In this document: positions 36,375-45,886 of the stretch, piece after piece
Layout of the letters: every line of letters starts with the position of its first letter
Position numbering within the stretch: position 1 is the stretch's first letter
Source of the DNA: Branchiostoma belcheri
Taxonomy: Eukaryota; Chordata; Leptocardii; Amphioxiformes; Branchiostomatidae
Reading direction: 5' to 3'
NCBI RefSeq assembly: GCF_001625305.1
Contig: NW_017803877.1
Span: 124,001-188,000, forward strand
DNA: 64,000 bases
The notes under the pieces: generated by a model
What the model saw: only the letters and a program-made list of their open reading frames with translations
The model's database searches: none
Told to the model about the DNA's origin: nothing
Translations under genes and position numbers: made by a program

Positions 36375-39197
36375 TCAATAACATATGATTTCCACCATCA
36401 CTTCATACGGATCCTCACTGACGACTATGATCCTCACTGTAACTGCTCTTCTTCCCCGCCCGTTTATAGCAGGGTTGTACTCCAGACTACAGGGGTAGGA
36501 CTGGATGGAGAAGTGTTGGTCCAGCTCCAACACCGTGTTAGTCCCTGCCGTCAGCCGCAGCCCCGGGGCCTGGAGAGAGGCTAGCAGGGCGGTGTAGTCT
36601 GGGACCAGGTCAGGCATGCCCTCTGCAGTGGTAGCAGGGTAATGACTCGGGAAGCCATGGATGTCTGCCGTCATGTTCTCCAGTGTACCTGGATAGATGG
36701 ACATAGTTAAGAGAATGCGCATGGTTGTGGTATGAGAATGTCCCTGTTAATTTCCTTTCTTGTCACCATTTTACATATTGCTCCCTCCAACAAAAGTTTT
36801 CAAGTAATCATTTTGTGGTTGTGATTTTTTGGGGTGTGGGTGGGGCGGGAGGTTACAAGTTTTGTAAAGACATAGAAAGTCCTACCAGAGGTGATGAAAA
36901 GATTACGACATTTAATTTTAGCCAATAATTTACCAAATGTCATAACCATTGTGCATTTTACTGCACTTTCTCTACATTGAATGAATAATGACTTATTGTT
37001 ATAATCACCTCCAACCCAACGATACTCATCTTTTTTTCATGAGGAATTAATATTAATGCAAATGTTCCTTACTTTGAATGTGTACAGTCTTCCCATCCAG
37101 AGCCGGAGTTGTGAAGGCGAAGGGACGGTCTTGCGGTTCTCCGCGGTACTGCAGCAGGGTCGTGTTGCCAGTCTGGTACCAGTGGGGAGAAACCTGCCGA
37201 GGCCCGTCCTCACAACTGGGAACTGAAGAACATGGCAGAGGTTGTAGGTCCAGGTCATTAAAGGCATCCAGTGCAGTTTTTAGGGATTGGAAACCAGATT
37301 TTTCAAAGTCAATATTCTAGTCACTTATCTACATACTAAATTGAAACAACACTGTCCCAATTTATATCAACATTCATGGAGCAAAAATTCCCAAAATTCT
37401 GACAAAAAAACGATTACTGGAAGGACCTGGATTGATTTTTAGGGTATGTACCACCCAGAAAATAAAGGACTAGTCTTGGGGCTTGTTTCTGCAGTTATAC
37501 ATGCCTAAAGTACGAAATACCGATTTAAATGTGCTAATGTGGGATAGTTTGTGTCAATATCATACAGATTGCCTTATTCAGAATATTTCCAGTTTTGCTG
37601 TCCTAAAATTGTATTGGATGCCTATAATGTTTTAATATTTAATGTTATGCCTCTTTCTAGTAATGGTTCAGATTTTCTCTCTTTCCTTTCCCCAGGAACA
37701 ATTGACTTGAAGAGTTAGACGTACTATGATGTCGCAAAAATATACGAGAAGCTCGTCTGCATGAATCCTGCTTGGAGATTGGAAGAATGTGAGAATGTAT
37801 AAAAATATTGTTATATTGCCGTTATCATCATAATTTTTGGAGTAGCAACATTAGTGGTGAACTAGTCACTTTAGTTACCGGTATCATTGACAGAAGATGG
37901 ATGGTTTTCTATCGATCAGATCAGTCTAAGGTCTTAGAGTGGGCATTGAGAAAATTGCATTTTTATTCTTTTTTGGAGTATATCATGTTGTAAGGGTTTA
38001 CGGAAAAAGCTGGGGGCTCAGACCTGGCCAGTTTTTTCCGTAAACCCCATATTGTAGGGTGACATAGGTATGTTGTTCTACAATGTAAAACAAATTAACC
38101 ATTTTTTGTGTCATAGGCATCTTGACGATGACGCTACTGACCTGCGTCGATCTTGTACACGGACATTTTGAACCTCCCACCGCACTTCCGGCGCAAATTG
38201 CCAGGACAACGGCTGTTACATTCACTGTCACACGCCCGTTGGCCCAGCCGGTTGAAATCTGCCTCCCTCCCGCAGTGGCAGTCATGTGCGCTACGCCACC
38301 ACCCGCTGCTGCTTGAAACCTCGGTAGCTGCAAAAGAGGAAACTCAGAATCAAGGACAGCAATTAGATCTAGGGAAAAAATGTTGTGTTTTCTGTTTCAG
38401 TCCTGAAAAAAATTTGGGTTGGTAGGTAGGGAACCTTTTTTAGACATTGGCAATCTCTAATGATTCAACTTATACAATGCAATTTAACAATCACTCAGGT
38501 GTCAGATAATGGAGCTAGAAAAAGTCGATCAGTTTGAAAAATGTATGTCCCTTTCAGGGGTCCATACACAAAAAGGCTATGGTCCACAGTTTTTTCTAGG
38601 GTTGGTCGGGAAACACAACATTTTTTCCAAGGCCTTACAAGTTTAATTCTCCCCGAGAAGCTCTGTGAGTTTCAATGATTACGATATTGTTTAGATCTTA
38701 AAATTTGGCAGCAATTAAACCTGGTGAAATTTTTAAAAATAGTCATAAATACAATTTCTAAAACAGTTATGTTAGAAACCACAGGTATTACGTTTTCTTC
38801 TGTGTATTATCAAATGAGAACACTATCCTATTGACCCACCAGCATAGGTGTATCCCGCATCCCGACATGCTTTAACGCACTTCTCAGTGGTCATGCTGTA
38901 TGACGTCATCACCTTTCTCGGAAACTTGTGGCGCGGTACATCACGGTAACACCCAAGGTATTCTAGAAAAGATTGAGACTTTTCAGAATTAAACAATTTC
39001 TTTGCAATTGTTAGAATACTTGAGATATATATGTGTGAGTGTATATGTGTGTGTGTGTGAGTAAGTGAGTGTGTGTGTGTGTGTGTTTGTGTGAGTGTAT
39101 GTGTGTATATAAGTGTGAGTGAGTGAGTAAGTGTGTGTGTGTGTGTGTAAGTGTGCGTGTGTGTGTGTTTGTGTGAGTGTGTGTGTGTGTATATATA

Positions 39198-39231
<34 letters not shown>

Positions 39232-40830
39232 TGTGAGTACGTAATACATGTGTATATAATATATATGTGTGTGTGTGTGTGTTGTGTATGTGTGTGAGTC
39301 CGCGCGCGTGTGTGTGTGCATGTGTGAGTGTGTGTGCGTGTGTGTGTCTGTGCATATGTGTCTGTGTGTGTGTGAGTGTGTGTGCATATGTGTGTGTGTG
39401 TGTGTTTGCTGTGTACAAGTATCAATCATACTACATGTGGTATTGTGACAGAGTTATAAATGCAATCAAAAAACAGATCTACAGGTGTCCAGTCTATCGA
39501 GGTTGGGGTGGGTTTTCTTCAGGGCTGCAGGAGCTCTTCCCCGCCCGCCTCAGCTAGGTTTCCGGTAGGTTTTTCATGATGGGAGATTGATTAGCCCCAT
39601 CACAATCAACTCCCGGCTTGCCAAACTCTTTCACAGGCGTGATACTCCTACTCAGGCGGTCTGTTGAGCTGGGTGGGGAGAAAACTATTTTAGCCACTAA
39701 GACAACCTGCTACAACCATGATAGACTGGATACCAGGCTAGCCCTTTTTGGTTACGGGCCTTACCATTAGTCTTGAGCTCCTGTACGTGCTGCACAACAC
39801 TGGTCAGTCCCAGCTCTTCTAGAGTCTGGGGAAGGTCACGTGCCAGCTGGTTAATCTCCAGCTGAAGTTCCTCAGACTCTGTCGTCTCTGGAGAATTACA
39901 AGGAAGGCATAAATAACACCATGGACAGGCATACACAAGGAAGTTACAAGGAAGGCATAAATAGCACCAAGGACAGGCATACACAGGGAAGTTACAAGGA
40001 AGGCATAAATAGCACCAAGGACAGGCATACACAGGGAAGTTACAAGGAAGGTATAAATAGCACCATGGACAGGCATACACAAGGAAGTCACAAGGAAGGT
40101 ATAAATAGCACCATGGACAGGCATACACAAGGAAGTCACAAGGAAGGTATAAATAGCACCAAGGACAGGCATACACAGGGAAGTTAATTTTCCACAAAGC
40201 TAAACTTAATCTAAGGCAACCCAATCGAACTCAATGTTCCTTTTTGCTCACTGTGTTGTCGGTTTCATATTGAGAATGTGAAAGTTCCTATACATGCGTG
40301 CAACCGTCTCCAAAGAAATTTGTGAATGGATACAAAAGTTAAAACAACATTGCATAGAAATTGTATAAAACCCTCTTGGGTGGAGCAAGGCAACCAGGAA
40401 GTAGGCAATGAAAATTGATGAAATACCTGCGTAAAGAAATAAGGACAAAATATACAGAATTTTGACAGTGTGCTTACTTACCTTCACACTTAAGTCGTGG
40501 GACGCACACGCCGTTGTGCCAGAGGTAACCCTCGTCACACACACATGAGTAGCCCAACGGGCACTCCAGGCACACGGGCTCGGGGTCTGTGCAGGTGCGA
40601 CGACACAGCCTGTCGCGGCATTGTACCATGTGGCTGTGAGCGGGACATCTCTCTCTTGAAGGAGGGGGTCGACGAAGGTCGAACGGATTGAGAAGATGTT
40701 GGGTTGTCTCGTGAACTTCTGGATTTCGGGTTTTCCGGTCGACGCCTGGGTTGACCGTAGAGAACCCTTGCAGAGGCACGGGTGACGTCATCATCACTAC
40801 GGCCAGTACTACCAGTGTTGTTTGGGCCAT
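36375..40830 (-). CDS. secreted TIL + WSC domain protein P2
   Basis: Six coding exons on the minus strand, all junctions phase 1: 40482-40830, 39765-39887, 38840-38962, 38142-38327, 37073-37222, 36375-36688 (414 residues). Order: signal peptide (MAQTTLVVLAVVMMTSPVPL); a trypsin-inhibitor-like (TIL) domain with ten cysteines (62, 71, 76, 80, 87, 90, 96, 98, 109, 115) ending SCVCDEGYLWHNGVCV; a helical exon (LPQTLEELGLTSVVQHVQEL); a WSC domain over two exons (about 158-260; EYLGCYRD, DAGYTYA, HDCHCGRE, KCGGRFKMSVY); an exon with SPHWYQTG, QYRGEPQDRPF and ALDG; and the last exon with IQSYPCSLEYNP. WSC domains are putative carbohydrate-binding modules and TIL domains often inhibit proteases, so an extracellular matrix or mucosal role is possible but inferred. 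An acceptor before the ATG implies a 5' UTR intron. A paralogue, P3, lies inverted 5 kb upstream. Confidence 0.82.
38365..38636. repeat. family B element in P2 intron 3
   Basis: The left end ATCTAGGGAAAAAATGTTGTG and right end CACAACATTTTTTCCAAGGCC are inverted; the internal block CTCAGGTGTCAGATAATGGA is shared with 11825-11850. Confidence 0.7.
39030..39412. repeat. (TG)n microsatellite in P2 intron 2
   Basis: About 380 bp of TG with GAGTG, TATG and GCG interruptions. The long His/Thr-rich open frames on the minus strand and Cys/Val frames on the plus strand here are products of this repeat. Confidence 0.95.
39903..40185. repeat. 48-bp minisatellite, about six copies, in P2 intron 1
   Basis: ACAGGCATACACA starts at 39925, 39973, 40021, 40069 and then at 48-bp steps. 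Unit length is 16 codons, so both strands stay open through the array. On the minus strand the frame (CPWCYLYLPCDFLVYA per unit) runs in frame into the P2 exon at 39765-39887. Each unit holds a TATAAATAG-like block. Confidence 0.92.
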
Positions 40831-40937
40831 GCTGACTCAGTCTATCCTCCTGGAAACAGAAAAAAAGGGGACTGTCAATTGTTTTATTTGATTGCCATTG
40901 ACAAAGCTGCACATATGCATAGACTTATTTTTAGCGC

Positions 40938-41315
40938 GCTTCAGGCCACACCAATCGAAATTGTTGTTTCTCGGATTTTTTCAGAAAAAAAATATGAAGC
41001 AACAGGGCGAAAAAAAAAACAGGCCAAGGCACCCCATGTTAACAGGAAATGTTGAAATATGAGCCATGAAGTGAACATACCAGGCTGGTTTATAATTAAA
41101 ACGATACAAGTTTGATCTTTAACAGAATTGCATTGTTACATTGAAAAACTTTAAGAACTACGAAGAAAAATGACTTTCTTCAACTGTTTGAGGCCGAAAT
41201 ATGTCTTTCATTGAGCTATTTTGCAGTTAATTCAGAACTTTTAATTTTTTTGACAAATCAGAAAAAAATGGACAGGGCGATCCGAGAATCAACAAATTAA
41301 ATTGGAGCTCGAGGT
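40938..41315. repeat. family F inverted-repeat element, diverged
   Basis: CAGGCCACACCAATCGAAAT..GTTGTTTCTCGG at the left and CCGAGAATCAACAAATTAAATTGG at the right are inverted. The same family, in the same orientation, is at 50019-50350. Confidence 0.65.
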
Positions 41316-41812
41316 GTCCCAGTGACCTCATAAGAAAAGCCAAACCTAGAAGTATAGTGCGCTACAGCTAGGCAAATGTCGTGGACGAAACTACATGTAT
41401 TCGGTAAATATTGATACAGAGCAGAAAACATACTTTTCATGTTACGGCTCATGTTAAATTCTCAAGCAGATGAAGCGGCAGATGAAGCGGAGTTATTTTG
41501 CTGGTCTTTTTACTGCGTTTCTACCGGCGCGCGCTTTTCCTGAATTCCCGAAGGGCGCTCTCTAGTGCAGTAGAAACACAGAAAGGGTCATATAAAAGAC
41601 CAACAAATAACAAATAACTCTGTAACACTATAACAAATTCTGTAACACTGCTCTCGGTGGACTGAAAACTTGTAGAAAACCACAAAAATAGGGGGAATTC
41701 GGGAACCGACCAAGACATCGATAAAATAGTCCCGCTTTTTTTACTACTATTTTCTACTATTTTTCAGTCCGCCAACAGGTCCGGTAGAGACTAGGGACTA
41801 GTGCCGACTTAC

Positions 41813-41870
41813 CCTAGCCCGTCAGAGCTCCGTATAGATAGACCGCAACAGACGATTCTTGTGCAAGGAC
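41813..41870 (-). other. candidate non-coding first exon of P2
   Basis: The minus strand has a TATA box at about 41897-41903, then GGGTCCAAGTTGAGTCC, then GACGGGCTAGG followed by donor GTAAGTCGGC, with the exon edge at 41813. The P2 ATG exon starts after an acceptor (TTCCAG, edge about 40850), giving a plausible 0.96-kb 5' UTR intron. Confidence 0.45.
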
Positions 41871-41875
41871 TCAAC

Positions 41876-41903
41876 TTGGACCCGGAAAAATGAGGTTATA
41901 TAC
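41876..41903 (-). promoter_or_regulatory. candidate TATA promoter of P2 with shared 15-mer
   Basis: The minus strand reads TATATAACCTCATTTTTCCG. The block TTGGACCCGGAAAAA (plus strand, 41876-41890) is identical to 31830-31844 and has the same spacing to the TATA box, which would place it at the initiator region. Confidence 0.5.
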
Positions 41904-42084
41904 TTATGTAGGACACTGGGCGTGGCGGCGCCCGTCATTGTTGTCCAAACAGCGTGACGGTGACGTACCACAACACATGACGCACGTGTCTTTGTGTTGG
42001 AAAGTTGCACCTGTTTGCAAAGGTGTATCAAATTCAGCGTGCAAAACATCAATGGGGAGGTTTCTATTTTGACAGGAAATCCTT

Positions 42085-42147
42085 TTCATTTGCACGCTCG
42101 CGTCAGTTTAGTGGTTCCCAGAGGATGTCATCCATATAATCAAATCA
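42085..42147. repeat. family E repeat, one end
   Basis: GGATGTCATCCATATAATCA followed by AATCAACATAGCC matches the right end of the complete family E element at 46390-46777. Confidence 0.6.
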
Positions 42148-42717
42148 ACATAGCCAAAGACTACTAGCAAAATACGTCCGATACAAAGAGTCGCCACGGT
42201 TAATGTCAGTATTGTCTGAGGATTCGCTATAAGGTAGTTCTCACAAGAATGCGATGCGCTCATCCCTGGCAACCAATAAAAACAAAACCTCTTGACTGTG
42301 ACCTGTCCCTTTGTGGCTATTAAGTGGGGGAATCCCAAGCTAGTTCCCAAACTTTACTTCCTGGTGACGTCAGTGGCCTTTTAAAAATAGGTCTTACCCG
42401 CACTGTAGGCTGAAGATGATAGAGCAGGCTTTAGAATTCAGAGCCTGGCGGATGGCTGATGGCCTTTTGGTACTGAATAACCGGACACGTCCACACTTAC
42501 ACGACACCGCCAGGCTAACGCTGGTCCAAAACATATAGTAAAATGTGTTAAAAACTTGGTAAAATTTAGCCAAATTTAATCAGGGCACTGCACTGAGGGC
42601 TGGGTGGGTGGTTGTCAGAGGTGCACGTTACTAAAAAGACGTCGCGATGTTTACTGGATTGCACTTGTTCGTGTGATGAAATTTCTGTAAGCATGGCAGC
42701 TGGGCGGTTGGTGCTAG

Positions 42718-42905
42718 GGTCACATTTTCAAGCCGGGGCCCGGTCGAGCAGTTTACGGGAACGAAAAGTATGATATAAAAGACATCGAAACACACAAAAC
42801 GTTTAAAAGATCCTCATAAGCATAATGTATGCATATTCTTGATATACGTTTTGTAATTGTTCATTCATACAGCCCGGCCGGGCTCCAGCTATAGTTATGA
42901 CTCCA
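42718..42905. repeat. family J element, diverged
   Basis: GGTCACATTTTCAAGCCGGG followed by GCCCGG matches the left terminus of 52019-52191. The right half carries an inverted CCCGGCCGGGCTCC block but the outermost end is eroded. Confidence 0.5.
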
Positions 42906-43128
42906 GCATTACACGTAGGAAACGTGTTACTTGGCGGGTCCTAACAACATCATATCGTCAGTCTTCTGAGTAATCCAGGACTCGGAACCAAGTTGAGTCT
43001 GTGTCGAAACTTTTTTCACTGTAGCTACAACCAATGCATCAACGCCACATGCTATGGCCTTTCCCTCGGCAACTTGAGGAGTTTCTCAAACGCAGGCCAT
43101 TTTGACGATGCCCTAAATTTCCCGGTAA

Positions 43129-43562
43129 GGCCATGTTGATTTGATTATATGGATGGCATCCTTTGGGAACCCCAAAACCTATGCGAACGTGCGAATAAAA
43201 AAGTTTTGCAAAAAAAGTTGCTTTCATTATGACATCTACGTGGTCATGAAGGTTGAACAAATGACATGAGTGTGGTATGGCGAATAATCTACTCTTCAAA
43301 TTCATTTCTTTACATTTTCCTCTTTTTCGTTTGATTTTGGCATTCTACGACATTAGTATCGTTTTCCAATGTTTTTTTTTCAACCTATATTTCACCTTGA
43401 AAATGTATAGTACATGTGTGTAGCAGTACAGCTCTTCGGCCTAAGCCGTTTTTCAAGAGGTCAAGGGGAGGTAGGTCTTTGCAACTCTTTTGTACGATCT
43501 ACAGTATGGTTGAATTCGCGCCGAAAATTCACGTCATCCACGTAATCGAATCAACATGGCCC
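43129..43562. repeat. family E element
   Basis: The left end AAGGCCATGTTGATTTGATT and right end CGAATCAACATGGCCC are inverted repeats. Its left 220 bp match 46545-46777 in inverse orientation. Confidence 0.65.
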
Positions 43563-43599
43563 AAACAAAACTACTTAACTAGTTCATCCTAACGTGAAC

Positions 43600-43745
43600 G
43601 TTAGCCGCGCCCCGGAGTGCAAAGTTCGTCCCGCCCATCCCCCCGAGCTGTACCCGCACACACACTGCGCACAGCTCGCTCAGCCAGACGCAGCCGGACC
43701 GCCCTTCTGGTAAACCTGTAGTTGTGCTGTCAGCATCACAGACAG
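43600..43745 (+). other. CpG-rich segment ending in a donor, possible P3 leader exon
   Basis: A CG-rich block ends CATCACAGACAG followed by GTATGG, which could be a splice donor. It lies upstream of the P3 signal-peptide exon and could be its 5' UTR exon. No TATA box or ATG-led frame supports it. Confidence 0.25.
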
Positions 43746-44169
43746 GTATGGACAATTTCAAACTAAGTCTAACTTAGCGTCACTCATATGTTGCTTGTGT
43801 AAGGATAGATATGAGATCCGTAGACTAGTGTTGGGAATCTCAAGTTCAGGTACGAACTTGTGTCGCTCACGCATGTGCTAACTTTTAACGTGTACATAAG
43901 AATAAATGGGTGGTGACCCGCAACAAGGGTCTGTACACTACTACAGTTAACATCATAAATAAACAAATCAACGTAGATTTTACGTGTACGGATTTTATAA
44001 CTAAAAAAACAAGCAAGGTGCGACAAAACTGATTCACCTTAAATTGGTCTCTTATGCCTACAACATATCCCTACGCCGTTTTAAAATCATATTTCGTTAC
44101 ATGTAAGCGTCGTACTAGTAGATTACATGCTACTTAGAACTCCTTCGTTTTTAACTCAGAAACGAATAC

Positions 44170-44460
44170 AATCTGTATCTGTATAGCCGGTATATATAAT
44201 CGCCCTTCGGCGTAACACACCAGCTTCGCAGGCACGCGGCGCGGCGGCAGCTGGCTACATAGCACCGGACGACTTGTTACACATAACCTTTGAACATCTA
44301 ACTCTAGACATTGTTTAAAGCTATCTAATTCTATCTAACCTGATGCAATAGGGATGATTGATTTATTATCTATTGACGATGCCTCAGATATACTTGGTGG
44401 CAGAGAGTTCCACTCTGCGATAGTTCTGGGAAAGAATGAGTTTTTGAACACCTTATTCCA
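44170..44460. repeat. family D repeat (GCCGGTATA... type)
   Basis: Contains ATCTGTATAGCCGGTATATA, CGCCCTTCGGCGTAACACACC and GCACGCGGCGCGGCGGCAGC. The same order occurs at 45257-45530, and shorter pieces at 49876-49970 and (inverted) 60375-60422. Beyond 44340 an eroded open frame (DDASDILGGREFHSAIV) continues in both long copies, so this could be the end of a retroelement. Confidence 0.6.
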
Positions 44461-45256
44461 GACCAATGTTTATAGACCAAAGGGACGCCATTTTCACAGC
44501 CGCGCCTTGTTTCCTGTTCAACCAGTATTCGATGCCAGTGTCAGGGAAGAGAAAGGGGAATCCCTGAGATCTTACAACCTGTCCGTAATTTGCGTGAACA
44601 ACTTTTCTGTTTGAAATAAATGTCAGGGTTAACACAATAACGCAGGGTTTTTTTTCTGGACCACACACGGGATATCAAGTGCACAGGGAAAGCAGATAAA
44701 AACATACACGTAGTTGAAATGCTGCCGTGCGTTAGTTTAGTTAGGACGCGGATGGATACAGTGTAGTTGAACCGTAAATCATTGTGGTATCTTCCAGCTG
44801 TGTGATACGCAGAACTGGTAGTGTTCGAAGCAGTCGTCATTTAATTTCTGAAAACTACCGTCGTATGCACGTAACGTCGATGCTGATAATGACCGTGCAC
44901 ATGTACCACGGTGCATGGACGTACAGTGTTACCAGTGCAATGGCCAAATGCAGTGGCGCCATGTGTTTTTTCAAGACTTCAGAAACTGCTTTTTCTTTTA
45001 TTCTAGAACAGCTGTAGCCACATATTCGCATTCTTGCAAAATGGAAGCTGCTCTTATTCCTTTTGTTTCTACGTCCTATCTCATCGTTTTTTCTTAAATC
45101 CAATGATGCGTCGTTGATAGGTTAACAGAATTAAGACTCATGTGCCCTGGGGTAAAGGCTGAGTTGTGGCTGTTGACTGGGCTAGATAGACTGTATAATT
45201 ATTGAGCACCGCGGGCCACGCTGACCCCTTGACACATGTGCACATTCAGTGTCTGT

Positions 45257-45530
45257 GTTTGTATCTGTATAGCCGGTAGAACCACCGGCACCCTTCGGCG
45301 TATCTGTATCTGTATAAGCAGCCGGTATAACCGCCCTTCGCGGTAACACACCAGCTACGCAGGCACGCGGCGCGGCGGCAGCTAGCTATATAGAAATATT
45401 ACACCGAACGACTTGTTACACCCAATCTTTGCACATTTAATTGCAGGAGTTGTTTTAAAGCTTCCTATTGATGGAACTGTGTTCCACTCTACGAAAGTTC
45501 TTGCAAAATATACGAGTTTTTTTAACACCT
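45257..45530. repeat. family D repeat, second copy
   Basis: Same order of blocks as 44170-44460, including CGACTTGTTACAC, TGTTTTAAAGC and GTTCCACTCTACGAAAGTTC, with a partial duplication of its first 50 bp. Confidence 0.6.
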
Positions 45531-45886
45531 CAATTCTTGATTGATAACTCTGATATTTGAAAGCATGACTGTTTCTTGCTATTTTCTGAGCTGGTATGAG
45601 ATACTTAGTGGTTGGTACGTCCACCAGTTTGCCACGAGTTTTACATAATACCTACAATACAACAACAGCAAATACGAAACCTGCGCCGATGTAGGACGAG
45701 TCTTTTGCCCACTAGTTGACCTACCTCAGTGGTGGTCATTCTCCTAGTATTTTGTTTGCCCAGATCCATCATATATTATGTTGACTTTGTACGTGTTTAG
45801 ATCTAACTGTACACGTGTTTTTTTAAGCAAAAATTCTCTCTCTTTTCCTTCCTCCCCTAAAGAATATACCCAACCACCATTACACC

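Larger units (their letters stand above)
40851..45861. other. region between the divergent genes P2 and P3
   Basis: Probably holds the 5' UTR introns and promoters of both genes: a TATA promoter and first exon for P2 at 41813-41903 and a possible P3 leader exon ending near 43745. The rest is mostly repeats: families F (40938-41315), E (42085-42147, 43129-43562), J (42718-42905) and D (44170-44460, 45257-45530). Confidence 0.5.

Noticed and set aside
38823..39429. Long His/Thr-rich open frames (up to 200 codons)
   Set aside because: They are translations of the (TG)n microsatellite. Only the WSC exon at 38840-38962 inside one of them is supported, by splice sites and homology.
39697..40224. 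175-codon Cys/Trp-rich minus-strand frame taken as a complete gene
   Set aside because: It is the 48-bp minisatellite joined to a P2 exon. The exon has its own acceptor (TTCTCCAG) and the array is intronic on present evidence. Reported only as a finding.
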